Source: Devosia marina
GTDB lineage: Bacteria > Pseudomonadota > Alphaproteobacteria > Rhizobiales > Devosiaceae
Reading direction: 5' to 3'
NCBI RefSeq assembly: GCF_009758415.1
Contig: NZ_WQRF01000001.1
Location: forward strand, 1-64,000
DNA length: 64,000 nucleotides
The notes under the pieces were generated by a model. That model had not been told where the DNA came from and ran no database searches. It saw only the letters and a list, made by a program, of their open reading frames with translations. This document shows positions 52,605 through 61,390 of this stretch, one piece after another. The position numbers and the translations under genes are program-made. Numbering within the stretch: the stretch's first letter is position 1; each line of letters begins with the position of its first letter.

Positions 52605-54515
52605 CTAGCCCTCGCGAATCCAGACCTGCATCGGCCCCGCCTCTCGATTGGCCCAGAGATAATAGGGTATGGCGGTCAGCGTCGTATCAGCGGGTGCCGG
52701 CGGCGTCGTGCGATAAAGGTCCGGCCCCCAATCATCGCTGCCAATGCTCTGTGCCGGCGCGGTCAGGGTGACGATGCCATCGAAAAGATCTGCCCGCGGC
52801 GTTTCGGTGATTGCCGCATCTCGCGACAGGATCAGGTCCGGCACCGGCGTCTCGTTGTCCACCTGCTCGGCGCAGTAGACCAGGGGGCCCCGTGCCAGGG
52901 CAACGCGGTGCCGGTCCATCTTGACCTTGGGATTGGCGTAGATGCGGCGGGGCGCCATGGGCAGGTCGAGTTCGACCACATCGCCCTCGATCCAGTCCCG
53001 CTCGATCACCAGATAGCCGTTCTGCAACTGGCCCGGCACATCGAGCGGATTGCCATTCAACATCGCCACACCATCGCGTGCCCAGCCCGGAATGCGCAGC
53101 TTGAGCGCGAACACGCCATGACCATCGGGATGCACGCTGACCTTGATCTTGCCAGACCAGGGATAGTCCGACTGTTCCTCGATCCGGACGCGACGCCCAT
53201 CGAGTTCGAGTTCCGCGCTGTTGCCACCATAGAGATTGACCGCAATGGCACCCGGACCCACTGAATAGAAATAGCCACTGACCGAGGCCACCAGGCGCGA
53301 CACATTCATCGTGCAACAGGGGCAGGGGTGCCAGGGCCAGCGGCGATGGCTGCCATCGCTGTCGAGCTTGTTCTCGTAGAAATAGAGCTCGCCATCCCTG
53401 GAAAGACCGGACAGCACGCCATTGTAGAGCGCCAGTTCCATGGCCTCTGCATATTGCCCGTCGAGCTCAAGGTTAAGCATGCGCTGGGCCCAGAACACGA
53501 AAGCGATGGACGCGCAGGTTTCGCAATAGGCGGTGTCATTGGGCAGGTCGTAGTCGGTCGTGAACCCCTCATTCGAGGCCGAGGGGCCAAAGCCACCGGT
53601 GACATACATTCGCGTGGTGGTCACATCTTTCCACAGCACTTCACAGGCATGGCGCAGGCTGTCATCGTCCAGTTCCGCCGCCAGGTCTGCCATGGCGGTG
53701 TACATATACATGGCGCGCACGGCGTGCCCCACCACCTTGTCCTGCTCGCGCACCGGCTTGTGGGCCTGTCCATACTCGTAATTGCCAGTGTTGAAGAAGT
53801 GGTACTTGGTCGGGTCATCGCCCCGCGCAATCGCTTCTTCATCGAAATAATGCGGCTGGCGGCCGCGTTCGTCGATGAAATAGGCGGCCAGATCGAGCTG
53901 CTTGCGCTCCCCGGTAAGCTGGTAGAGCCGGATCAGCGCGATCTCGATTTCCTGGTGGCCGGGATAGCCGCGCTTCTGGCCGTCACCGGTCCCGAACGTG
54001 TTGCGGATATGGTCCAGGCTGCGCTCCATAACCTCAAGGAATTTGCGCTTTCCTGTCGCCTGGTAGTAGGCGATCGCGCCCTCGAGCAGGTGCCCGATAT
54101 TGTAGAGCTCGTGCCGGTCCCGCAGATTGGTCCAGCGGTTCTCGATTTCGTGGCCCTGGTACCAGAGGTTGAGATAGCCGTCGGGCATCTGCGCGGCTTC
54201 AAGCTTGTCGACGATCTCGTCTACCTGCCGCTCGATTTCCGCATCGCGGCGATGGCGCAGCGCATAGCCTGCCGCTTCGATCCATTTGCCGATGTCCGAA
54301 TCCCAGAAGTACTGCATGGTGAAGCCATGTTCGTTAAAGGGTACGCGCAGCGGCGGTGGCGGATCCTTCAGCTCCAGGGATTCGAGAATGCCGTTTTCGT
54401 CGAGCTTCTTGTACTGGCTGGGCACCGTGCGTGTGAGCACGGTTTCAAGCCGCTCCGACCAGAACGGGCCGGTCAGTTGCACACGGGTGAAATCGACTGG
54501 GGAATAGCGGCGCAT
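52605..54515 (-). CDS. glycoside hydrolase family 127 (beta-L-arabinofuranosidase-like)
   Basis: A 636-residue enzyme of GH127. The alpha/alpha barrel has DSDIGKWIEAAGYAL, DGYLNLWYQ and GHAVRAMYMY. The zinc-thiolate centre is visible: AYCETCASIA (about residue 332, Glu and Cys) and HPCPCCTMNVSR (about residue 400), where a Cys is the nucleophile. Beta domains follow. No signal peptide, so it acts in the cytoplasm on imported arabinosides. ATG 54515 has GGAGGAG before it. It follows the LacI gene by 29 bases, so the two form an operon. Confidence 0.92.
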   Translation of the reverse strand: MRRYSPVDFTRVQLTGPFWSERLETVLTRTVPSQYKKLDENGILESLELKDPPPPLRVPFNEHGFTMQYFWDSDIGKWIEAAGYALRHRRDAEIERQVDEIVDKLEAAQMPDGYLNLWYQGHEIENRWTNLRDRHELYNIGHLLEGAIAYYQATGKRKFLEVMERSLDHIRNTFGTGDGQKRGYPGHQEIEIALIRLYQLTGERKQLDLAAYFIDERGRQPHYFDEEAIARGDDPTKYHFFNTGNYEYGQAHKPVREQDKVVGHAVRAMYMYTAMADLAAELDDDSLRHACEVLWKDVTTTRMYVTGGFGPSASNEGFTTDYDLPNDTAYCETCASIAFVFWAQRMLNLELDGQYAEAMELALYNGVLSGLSRDGELYFYENKLDSDGSHRRWPWHPCPCCTMNVSRLVASVSGYFYSVGPGAIAVNLYGGNSAELELDGRRVRIEEQSDYPWSGKIKVSVHPDGHGVFALKLRIPGWARDGVAMLNGNPLDVPGQLQNGYLVIERDWIEGDVVELDLPMAPRRIYANPKVKMDRHRVALARGPLVYCAEQVDNETPVPDLILSRDAAITETPRADLFDGIVTLTAPAQSIGSDDWGPDLYRTTPPAPADTTLTAIPYYLWANREAGPMQVWIREG

Positions 54516-54544
54516 AGGGTCTCCTCCGGCCATTATTGGCCTGG

Positions 54545-55558
54545 TTATGGGGTTGGAACGGTGCTGGCGCGGGGAACTAGCGTGCAGGGCAGGCGGCTTG
54601 TGCCGCTTTCCCTTTCGCCGCGGATCATGCGGATCAGCCGCTGCCCGGCTTCCTCGCCGAGCAATTTGAGATTCATGTCGACGCTGCTCAGTTGCGGTCG
54701 GCTCGCCTCTGTCATCACCGACCAGTTGTCAAAGCCGATCACGGCAATGTCCCGAGGTACGGAAATGGCATTGTCGCGCAGCGCCTCGACAATGCCGCGC
54801 GCGATCTGGTCATTGCCGGCAAAGATCGCGTCGGGCCGCACCGGCATGGCGAGCAGGCGCGTTGCCGCCTCCCGGCCCCAAGCCTCCGACCAGGGGCCGT
54901 GCAGGATCAATGCCGGGTCGACCTTTGAAAGGCTCGCTTCATATCCGCGCCGGCGCAAGCGGACAGCCTCGAAATCCTCCGGGCCGGTCACATGGGCAAT
55001 CCGCGTTCGCCCAAGCGAAAGCAGATGCGCGGTGGCAAGGCGGGCGCCGCCCTCATCATCGGGCAAAAGACAGGCAGCACCCGGCTCGTCGCTTTGCGAG
55101 AAGACGTACAGCACCGGCAGATTGCCCAGTGCCAGGCCGGGGACGGGGCGGCGGTCGGCCCGGCGCCCGGTGAAGATCAGCCCATCGACGCGTTTGCCCA
55201 GCAATTGGTCGATGTGGCGCTTTTCGCGTTCCGGATCGTCCGTGGCGTTGCACATGAACAGCGCAATGCCGGCTGCGTGCAGAACGGTTTCCAAGCCCTC
55301 CATGATGGGCATGGTGAACCGCCCGAAGCTGTCATTGGAAATCAGGCCAACGGTAAAACTCTGGCCGCGATGCAGGGCCTGGGCCAGATCGTTGGGCCGA
55401 AACCCCAGTTCATCGGCTGCCTTGAGCACCTTGTCGCGTGTTTCCTGCCGCAGCGTGCCCGATTTGTTGAGCGCCTTGGATGCCGTGCCCAGGCTGACCC
55501 CGGCATGCCGTGCAACATCGCGCAGGGTGTAGCGATTTGGCGATTTTCCCTGGGACAT
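54545..55558 (-). CDS. LacI family transcriptional regulator of the GH127 operon
   Basis: A 337-residue regulator with helix-turn-helix YTLRDVARHAGVSLGTASKALN and core GLISNDSFGRFTMPIMEGLE, ending in the usual dimer region. It is close to the LacI protein at 58921 over the whole length (for example AGNDQIARGIVEALR against CGNDQIARGVVDALR). A perfect palindrome GGAAAAGCTTTTCC lies 52 bases upstream, the likely operator for autorepression and control of GH127. Confidence 0.92.
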   Translation of the reverse strand: MSQGKSPNRYTLRDVARHAGVSLGTASKALNKSGTLRQETRDKVLKAADELGFRPNDLAQALHRGQSFTVGLISNDSFGRFTMPIMEGLETVLHAAGIALFMCNATDDPEREKRHIDQLLGKRVDGLIFTGRRADRRPVPGLALGNLPVLYVFSQSDEPGAACLLPDDEGGARLATAHLLSLGRTRIAHVTGPEDFEAVRLRRRGYEASLSKVDPALILHGPWSEAWGREAATRLLAMPVRPDAIFAGNDQIARGIVEALRDNAISVPRDIAVIGFDNWSVMTEASRPQLSSVDMNLKLLGEEAGQRLIRMIRGERESGTSRLPCTLVPRASTVPTP

Positions 55559-55610
55559 GCTGGTCTCAAATGGCGCGGAACATTGCGTGAAAATGGGTCA
55601 GAAATCATTC

Positions 55611-55624
55611 GGAAAAGCTTTTCC
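55611..55624. promoter_or_regulatory. LacI operator GGAAAAGCTTTTCC
   Basis: A perfect 14-base palindrome upstream of the LacI-GH127 operon. Very similar sites stand before the paralogous LacI gene at 58867-58904. Confidence 0.6.
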
Positions 55625-55689
55625 GATTCACGAGAGCATCACTTCAGGCGTGGTCCGTGTCAAGGCGGTCGTTGGGAATTGGTCGCCGA

Positions 55690-56730
55690 CTAGTTGTTTG
55701 CAACCGGCATGTCGCTGTCGCCTTCGACCAGCTCCAGCGGCACGATTTTGCGCACGACTCCGAGCGGATAATGTGCGGCATAGGCCGGCATCGTGGCCAG
55801 CAGCGCCTCGGCCAGGGCAATTCCGAGATCGCGCAGCGACAGCCGGAAACTGGTCAGCTTGGGGACCAGAAAATGCGCCTGCGGACTGTCCCGGCTGATG
55901 ACGGCAAATTTCTGCCCTGGCGTCAGACCGACTTCATACAGACCGTTGTAAAAACCCAGAGTCATCAATTCATTGGTCAGGATGAAGCCGGTCGGTTGCT
56001 TTTTCGCCGGCATGGCGGCGATGGCATGGGCAATGTCATGGCCGCCGCGTTCATTGGGGTGGGCCCGGAAGATCAGGTCGGGATCAAACGGCAGTCCGCG
56101 CTGTTCCAGCGCCTTGCGATAGGCCTCGATGAACACATATCCCAGATTGGTGTCGTCGAGCGGGGCGAAGATCCCGATACGCTTGTGCCCCTTGGATACC
56201 AGCCTGGCCACGCCGGTTTCGGCCATGCCCTCGAAATCAAGATCCAGCCAGGGGTGACCCGCATCGGTCTGCGACCGGCCCAGGGCAATAAATGGAATAT
56301 TGCGGCTGGCCAGATATTCGATGCGGTGGTCTTCCCGTTTGGTCGCTGAAATCATCAGGGCGTCGGCAAAACCACGGGCCACGACGCGCTGCATATAGGC
56401 ATCCGGATCTTCCTCCGACGAACAGAGCAGAGCCACCAGATCGAGCTGGTGCCGCGCGAAAACGGTCTGCACCCCGTCAAACACACTCATGAAGAACACA
56501 TCGCCCTCGCCGGTGATCTGCGCGCCAGTCTGCATCATGAAGCCAATAACGCCTGTAGCGCCCTTGCGCAGGGAGCGACCGGCCTGGTTGGGCACATAGC
56601 CCATCGTATTGGCAGCCTCCAGAACACGCCGCCGCGTCTGCTCGTTGACATCGGGCTTGCCATTCAGGGCACGAGAAACGGTGCCGATGGACAGGTTGAG
56701 GCGCTGCGCCAACTCTCTGATGCCAGTCAT
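55690..56730 (-). CDS. LacI family transcriptional regulator
   Basis: A 346-residue regulator with helix-turn-helix TGIRELAQRLNLSIGTVSRALNG and a sugar-binding core (GVIGFMMQTGAQITGEGDVFF). ATG 56730 is the start closest to the DNA-binding motif; a longer frame adds unrelated residues. It diverges from the Gfo/Idh oxidoreductase gene and faces two CGTTTACG operators. It belongs to a different LacI branch from its two neighbours. Confidence 0.92.
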   Translation of the reverse strand: MTGIRELAQRLNLSIGTVSRALNGKPDVNEQTRRRVLEAANTMGYVPNQAGRSLRKGATGVIGFMMQTGAQITGEGDVFFMSVFDGVQTVFARHQLDLVALLCSSEEDPDAYMQRVVARGFADALMISATKREDHRIEYLASRNIPFIALGRSQTDAGHPWLDLDFEGMAETGVARLVSKGHKRIGIFAPLDDTNLGYVFIEAYRKALEQRGLPFDPDLIFRAHPNERGGHDIAHAIAAMPAKKQPTGFILTNELMTLGFYNGLYEVGLTPGQKFAVISRDSPQAHFLVPKLTSFRLSLRDLGIALAEALLATMPAYAAHYPLGVVRKIVPLELVEGDSDMPVANN

Positions 56731-56766
56731 GTTTTCCGTACTTTTCCCACAGCCCCAATCGCCAAC

Positions 56767-56780
56767 AAAAACGTTTACGA
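56767..56780. promoter_or_regulatory. LacI-type operator O1 (AAAACGTTTACG)
   Basis: A near-palindromic AAACGTTT core between the divergent LacI and oxidoreductase genes. Its centre is about 52 bases from the second site, roughly five helix turns. Confidence 0.55.
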
Positions 56781-56787
56781 AATCCAG

Positions 56788-56815
56788 TTGACAGCCGAAA
56801 CGTGTCAAATGTAAC
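56788..56815 (+). promoter_or_regulatory. putative sigma-70 promoter (TTGACA-N16-TGTAAC)
   Basis: A consensus -35 box at 56788-56793 and a four-of-six -10 at 56810-56815 lie between the two LacI-type operators, about 80 bases before the oxidoreductase start. Confidence 0.45.
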
Positions 56816-56817
56816 GT

Positions 56818-56831
56818 CGTAAACGTTTACG
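56818..56831. promoter_or_regulatory. LacI-type operator O2 (CGTAAACGTTTACG)
   Basis: A perfect 14-base palindrome at the expected transcription start of the oxidoreductase gene, well placed for repression by the divergent LacI protein. Confidence 0.65.
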
Positions 56832-56895
56832 GGACTTTCTGCCCTGACGCCGCACAAGATGGCAAGGGCGGTCTAAAGTCCAGAGGGAGGACATC

Positions 56896-57930
56896 TTGGT
56901 CTATTCTGCGGTGCTCGCCGGTTGCGGCAGCATGTCAAAGGGCTGGTTGACGGCACTTTCCGAGCATCCCCTGCTCAAGGGCAGGGTGCGGATTGACGGC
57001 CTCGTCGATCTCGACCGGCCAACAGCGGAGGCGCGCGCAAAAGAATTTGCCCTGGCCGATGTTGTCATCGGCACCGATCTCGACGCTGTCCTGACCGAGA
57101 CGAAATCCGCCCTGCTGTTTGACGTAGTTGTGCCAACTGCTCGCGCTGGCTTGGTCGAGACCGGGCTGCGCCATGGCTGCCACGTGCTGACGGAAAAGCC
57201 CATGGCGACGAGCCTCCCGGAGGCGAAGGCAATGATTGCCCAAGCCGAAGCGGCAGGCCGCGTCCACGCGGTGGTGCAAAACCGCCGCTACATCTCCGGC
57301 GTCCGCCGCATTCGGCGCCTGATCGAGAGTGGCGCGCTGGGTCAGATCACCAGCTTGAATTGCGACTTCTTTATTGGTGCGCATTTCGGCGGGTTCCGCG
57401 AGGACATGGACAATGTCCTGCTGCTCGACATGGCCATTCACACGCTCGACGCCGCGCGCTTCATGGCCGGCAAGGCGCCAAGGGCGGTCTATTGCCTTGA
57501 GACCAACCCGCCCGGCTCCTGGTATCGCCATGGTGCTGCAGCCAACGCGATCTTCGAGTTCGAAGACAATGTCGTCTTCAACTACCGCGGCTCCTGGTGC
57601 GCTGAAGGCGCCAATACGAGCTGGGAGAGTGCGTGGCGCATTGTCGGCACCAAAGGCACATTGCTCTGGGACGGTGAAGACCGGTTCGAGGCGCGCGTTG
57701 TCGACGGCGGCAGTGGCTTCTTTCGCCCCCTCAGGGATATCGAGGTGCCACCACCGTCCAATGGCGACCAGATTCACGGGCACGCCAGCGTCATCGCCGA
57801 CTTTCTCGCCGCCATCGAGTCTGGTGCCCAGCCCGAAACCGCGGGCAGCGACAATATCAACAGCCTGGCCATGGTCCTCGCCGCCATTGAGAGCGCGCGA
57901 ACCGGGCAGCGCATTCCCATTGCAGTTTGA
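56896..57930 (+). CDS. Gfo/Idh/MocA family oxidoreductase
   Basis: A 344-residue NAD(P)-dependent oxidoreductase: Rossmann loop AGCGSMSKGW, EKPMATSLPEA near residue 98, the second domain from ALGQITSLNCDFFIGAHFGGFREDMDNVLLLDMAIHTLDAARFM. The start is TTG 56896 after GGGAGGA; no in-frame ATG precedes the Rossmann loop. It is six bases upstream of a sugar isomerase gene and likely oxidises the sugar that the isomerase then reshapes. Confidence 0.9.
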   Translation: MVYSAVLAGCGSMSKGWLTALSEHPLLKGRVRIDGLVDLDRPTAEARAKEFALADVVIGTDLDAVLTETKSALLFDVVVPTARAGLVETGLRHGCHVLTEKPMATSLPEAKAMIAQAEAAGRVHAVVQNRRYISGVRRIRRLIESGALGQITSLNCDFFIGAHFGGFREDMDNVLLLDMAIHTLDAARFMAGKAPRAVYCLETNPPGSWYRHGAAANAIFEFEDNVVFNYRGSWCAEGANTSWESAWRIVGTKGTLLWDGEDRFEARVVDGGSGFFRPLRDIEVPPPSNGDQIHGHASVIADFLAAIESGAQPETAGSDNINSLAMVLAAIESARTGQRIPIAV

Positions 57931-57936
57931 GGAAAT

Positions 57937-58845
57937 TTGAACGTGAGTGACCCCGCAAATTCCATCCGCATCGGCACCATGGTTTCGGCTTCGGCCGGCA
58001 AGGCCGCTGAGCGCATTGCCGAAATCGCCGATCTGGGCTTTGAAAGCTTCCAGCCATTTTTCTGGCAGACCACCAATGGGCAGGACATCGCCGAGCTGGG
58101 CAAGCGCTGCAGGGACGCCGTGGGGGACCGTGACATCACCATTTCCACCCTGGGCATGTTCGGCAATGTGCTCGAAGACCAGGAGATGGACCGCCAGACG
58201 TTGCAGGGCTGGAAAGACTGCATAGACAACGCCCACCATTTCGGCGCCTCCTGCGTCGCCGGTTTCACCGGCCGCATTCGCAACAAGCCGCTGACCGACA
58301 GCCTGCCCAAATACCGCGAAGTCTGGTCGGAGCTGGCAAAGCGCGCCGCCGACAAGGGCATCAGGATCGCCTTTGAAAACTGCGCCATGGACGGCAACTG
58401 GCAGACCGGCGACTGGAACATTGCCCACAACCCCGATGCCTGGGAACTGATGTTCAACGAGACGCCCGATGACAATATCGGGCTCGAATGGGAGCCCTGC
58501 CATCAGATGGTGTATCTCATCGATCCGCTGCCGCAGATCCGCAAATGGGCGCCCAAGATTTTCCATGTGCACGGCAAGGACGCCACCATTCGCTGGGATG
58601 TGATCCGCGAGCATGGAATCTTTGGCAAGGAGCCCTTCGTCTTTATGCGCACGCCCGGCTTTGGGGACAGCAACTGGACCGACATCATCTCCGAGCTGCG
58701 GCTGGCCGGTTGGACGGGCTCAATTGATATCGAAGGCTGGCATGACCCGGTCTATCGCGATGCGCTGGAAATGACCGGCCAGATCCATGCTTTGAACCAT
58801 CTCAAGCAGGCGCGCGGTGGCGACTACCTCGCCCTTGCTGGATAA
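57937..58845 (+). CDS. sugar phosphate isomerase/epimerase family protein
   Basis: A 302-residue TIM barrel of the AP-endonuclease-2-like family. Metal-site elements are RIAFENCAM (Glu), GLEWEPCHQM (Glu/His), FHVHGKDA (His) and SIDIEGWHD (Glu). The likely start is TTG 57937 after GAGG; GTG 57943 is close behind. Paired with the Gfo/Idh gene as in inositol- and keto-sugar pathways. Confidence 0.9.
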   Translation: MNVSDPANSIRIGTMVSASAGKAAERIAEIADLGFESFQPFFWQTTNGQDIAELGKRCRDAVGDRDITISTLGMFGNVLEDQEMDRQTLQGWKDCIDNAHHFGASCVAGFTGRIRNKPLTDSLPKYREVWSELAKRAADKGIRIAFENCAMDGNWQTGDWNIAHNPDAWELMFNETPDDNIGLEWEPCHQMVYLIDPLPQIRKWAPKIFHVHGKDATIRWDVIREHGIFGKEPFVFMRTPGFGDSNWTDIISELRLAGWTGSIDIEGWHDPVYRDALEMTGQIHALNHLKQARGGDYLALAG

Positions 58846-58866
58846 ATTTGACGATTGACCGGGAAT

Positions 58867-58904
58867 GAAAAACCGTTTTACCAATATTGAGAAAAGGGTT
58901 TTCC
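58867..58904. promoter_or_regulatory. two LacI operator-like sites before the LacI gene
   Basis: GAAAAACCGTTTTAC (58867-58881) and AGAAAAGGGTTTTCC (58890-58904) have the same A-run/T-run form as the GGAAAAGCTTTTCC site of the paralogous LacI-GH127 operon. The second overlaps the expected ribosome-binding region. Confidence 0.5.
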
Positions 58905-58920
58905 ATTGAGGTGTGTGGAC

Positions 58921-59961
58921 GTGTCAAAGGCTGAACGCATTCGCATCTACGACGTCGCCCGCGTCGCTGGCGTCAGCGTTGCCACGGCCTCCAAGGCTCT
59001 CAACGATACCGGTCGAATGACCGAGGAAACCCGCAAGCGGGTTAAGCAGACGGCGGCGGCGCTCGGGTTTCGGCCCAATGCGATGGCCCGTGCCCTGACC
59101 CAGCAGCGCAGCTTTACCATCGGCCTTTTGACCAACGACACCTATGGCCGGTTCACGCTGCCGGTCATGGCCGGCGTGTCCGAGGCCTTGGTGGATCAGG
59201 GCGTGTCGGTGTTCCTGTGTGGCATCGAGGATGATGCGGCGCTGGCCAAGCTCCATCTCGACGCCATGCTCGACAAGCAGGTGGATGGGATCATTGCCAC
59301 CGGCAAGCGCATCGATAGGCGTCTGCCTGTCGATCTGTCCCACCTGTCGGTTCCGGTGGTCTATGCCTTCACCGAAGGTCCGGACGATGCGGTGACGCTG
59401 GTGTCGGACGATGGGCAGGGTGCGCGCGAGGCAACCCAATGGCTTGCAAATATTGGGCGTAGGACACTGGTGCATGTCACCGGGCCGGAAAGCTTCGCCT
59501 CGGTTTCGGCGCGCGCCGGTGCGTTCCGCGCGGTGGCGGGGCAGGGGGCGCAGGTTTTGCATGGGTCCTGGTCCGAAGCCTGGGGGCACGAGGCGATCGC
59601 AAAGCTCTGGAACGGCGATGCACCGCGCCCGGATGGGATTTTCTGCGGCAATGACCAGATCGCCCGCGGCGTGGTCGATGCCCTGCGTGAGCGCGGGGTC
59701 GATGTGCCGGGTGATGTTTCGGTGATCGGTTTCGACAACTGGGAAATCGTAGCGGCGGCCACGCGACCGCCGCTGACAACGGTCGACATGAATTTGAAGG
59801 AAATTGGCCGCGAAGCGGGCCGCCTGATCCTGGAACTTGCCGAAGGCAAGCCAGTCGAGCCGGGCATCCGCAAGCTGCCCTGCAAGCTCGTGCTGCGCCA
59901 ATCCTGTGGCGGTGATGCAATCGCCGCCCGCAACCAGGGGGAAGCGCTGCAGGAGAGTTGA
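58921..59961 (+). CDS. LacI family transcriptional regulator of the last ABC operon
   Basis: A 346-residue regulator with helix-turn-helix IRIYDVARVAGVSVATASKALND and core GLLTNDTYGRFTLPVMAGVSE, a near paralogue of the LacI at 54545. GTG 58921 with GAGG nine bases before is taken as start; TTG and GTG codons just upstream are alternatives. It precedes the binding-protein gene by 109 bases and may be co-transcribed with the importer. Confidence 0.9.
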   Translation: MSKAERIRIYDVARVAGVSVATASKALNDTGRMTEETRKRVKQTAAALGFRPNAMARALTQQRSFTIGLLTNDTYGRFTLPVMAGVSEALVDQGVSVFLCGIEDDAALAKLHLDAMLDKQVDGIIATGKRIDRRLPVDLSHLSVPVVYAFTEGPDDAVTLVSDDGQGAREATQWLANIGRRTLVHVTGPESFASVSARAGAFRAVAGQGAQVLHGSWSEAWGHEAIAKLWNGDAPRPDGIFCGNDQIARGVVDALRERGVDVPGDVSVIGFDNWEIVAAATRPPLTTVDMNLKEIGREAGRLILELAEGKPVEPGIRKLPCKLVLRQSCGGDAIAARNQGEALQES

Positions 59962-60070
59962 GATGCTGCCACGGGCGTTTGCACCGCCCATGGCAGCGAG
60001 GAAGGCCGCAAGGGAAAGAGGAAACCCGAGCGGCATGGTCGCGGCCCGAGGGCCGCAAAGGGAGGATATA

Positions 60071-61303
60071 ATGCAGTTTGCTAAACGGGGTCTATTGGCC
60101 GGGCTTGCGCTCGGCGCATTGGTCGCAGCGGTGCCGGCTCAGGCGCAGGACGAGGTGACCATCACTGTCTGGTCGATTGACGGCGCCAACCAGGTCGGGC
60201 CGTCCGATACCTTCTCCAAGGAATTCGACGAGATGGATAATGGCATCAATGTCGAATACCGGATCCTGCAGTTTGACGAGATCGTCAACGAGACACTGCG
60301 CGCCTTTGCCACTGGCAACGCGCCTGACATCGTCAGCCTCGATAACCCGGACTTCGCCCTGTTCTCGTCGCGTGGGGCGTTCCTCGACATCACGGACATG
60401 GCTGCTGAAAGCGACGTCATCAATCCCGAGGTTTACTTTGAGGGGCCGCTCAACTCGGTGAGCTGGGACGGACGCCTTTATGGCGTCGGCAAGTACACTG
60501 ACACGATCGGTGTCTTCTACAACAAGGACATGTTCGCCGAAGCCGGTATCGAGAACCCGCCGCAAACCTGGGCGGAGTTCGAGGAATACGCCCGCAAGCT
60601 CGCCAAGCCTGATCAGGGCTTATACGGCGCCACGCTTTCGGCCCGTGGCAATGAAGAGGGTACCTTTCAGTTCCTGCCCGTCATCCAGATGTCCGGCGGC
60701 GGCTATGAGAACGTCAACACCGAGGGTGCCCGCGAGTGGTTGTCCATGGTCAAGGGCATGATCGATGATGGCGTGCTGAGCCAGGACGTTCTCTCGCTCG
60801 GCCAGTGGGATTCCACCGGTACCTTCAACTCGGGCAACGCCGCAATGGCGATCTCCGGCCCATGGGAAATCGACCGCATGGTCGAAGACGCTGACTTTGA
60901 CTGGGGCGTAACCCTGCTGCCGACCTTTGGCGAAGGCGATGAACGTTCCTCGGCGCTCGGCGGCTTCAATCTCGGCATCATGTCCACGACCGAGCATCCG
61001 GAGGAAGCCTTCAAGGTCCTTGAATATTTCGTCAGCCAGGACGACCGCCTCTTCCCCGAATTCGGCTATCTGCCGACGCGGTCCGACGTCGAACTGCCGC
61101 TGTCCGGTATCGAAAAGAAGGACGCCGCGCTCGCTGTCTTCCAGGAACAGCTGCAATACGCCCAGCCGCGCGGTCCCCATCCTGAATGGCAGAAGATCTC
61201 CAAGGCGATCTACGACGCCGAGCAGGCGGCCCTGACCGGTCAGATGACGCCTGACGAGGCGTTGAGTCAGGCGCAGAAGACGATCGACACGATCCTCAAC
61301 TGA
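60071..61303 (+). CDS. sugar ABC transporter substrate-binding protein
   Basis: A 410-residue periplasmic protein with a signal peptide ending at VPAQAQDE (about residue 22). Family 1 features include VTITVWSIDGAN, ATGNAPDIVSLDNPDF, GVGKYTDTIGVFYNKDMFAEAG and AMAISGPWEIDRM. ATG 60071 has GGGAGGATATA before it. With GH127 nearby, arabino-oligosaccharides are likely ligands, as inference. Confidence 0.93.
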   Translation: MQFAKRGLLAGLALGALVAAVPAQAQDEVTITVWSIDGANQVGPSDTFSKEFDEMDNGINVEYRILQFDEIVNETLRAFATGNAPDIVSLDNPDFALFSSRGAFLDITDMAAESDVINPEVYFEGPLNSVSWDGRLYGVGKYTDTIGVFYNKDMFAEAGIENPPQTWAEFEEYARKLAKPDQGLYGATLSARGNEEGTFQFLPVIQMSGGGYENVNTEGAREWLSMVKGMIDDGVLSQDVLSLGQWDSTGTFNSGNAAMAISGPWEIDRMVEDADFDWGVTLLPTFGEGDERSSALGGFNLGIMSTTEHPEEAFKVLEYFVSQDDRLFPEFGYLPTRSDVELPLSGIEKKDAALAVFQEQLQYAQPRGPHPEWQKISKAIYDAEQAALTGQMTPDEALSQAQKTIDTILN

Positions 61304-61318
61304 GCCTGATGGCCACAA

Positions 61319-61351
61319 GTCTTCCCGGGGCCGCAGCGCATCCGGGAAGAC
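61319..61351. terminator. hairpin after the binding-protein gene
   Basis: GTCTTCCCGG (61319-61328) pairs perfectly with CCGGGAAGAC (61342-61351) with a 13-base loop, between binding-protein and permease genes. Third case of this layout in the window. Confidence 0.6.
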
Positions 61352-61390
61352 CCTGCACTTCAACAAACCAATACGGGAAGAGGTCGGACC

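Noticed and set aside
53328-55532. A 734-codon plus-strand open frame across GH127 and a LacI gene
   Set aside because: It is the mirror of two clear minus-strand genes; its residues show no family pattern and it crosses the intergenic gap without a start signal.
56935-58614. A 559-codon minus-strand open frame
   Set aside because: It lies opposite the Gfo/Idh and isomerase genes, which have full motifs and ribosome sites. High GC in third positions explains the long open antisense frame.
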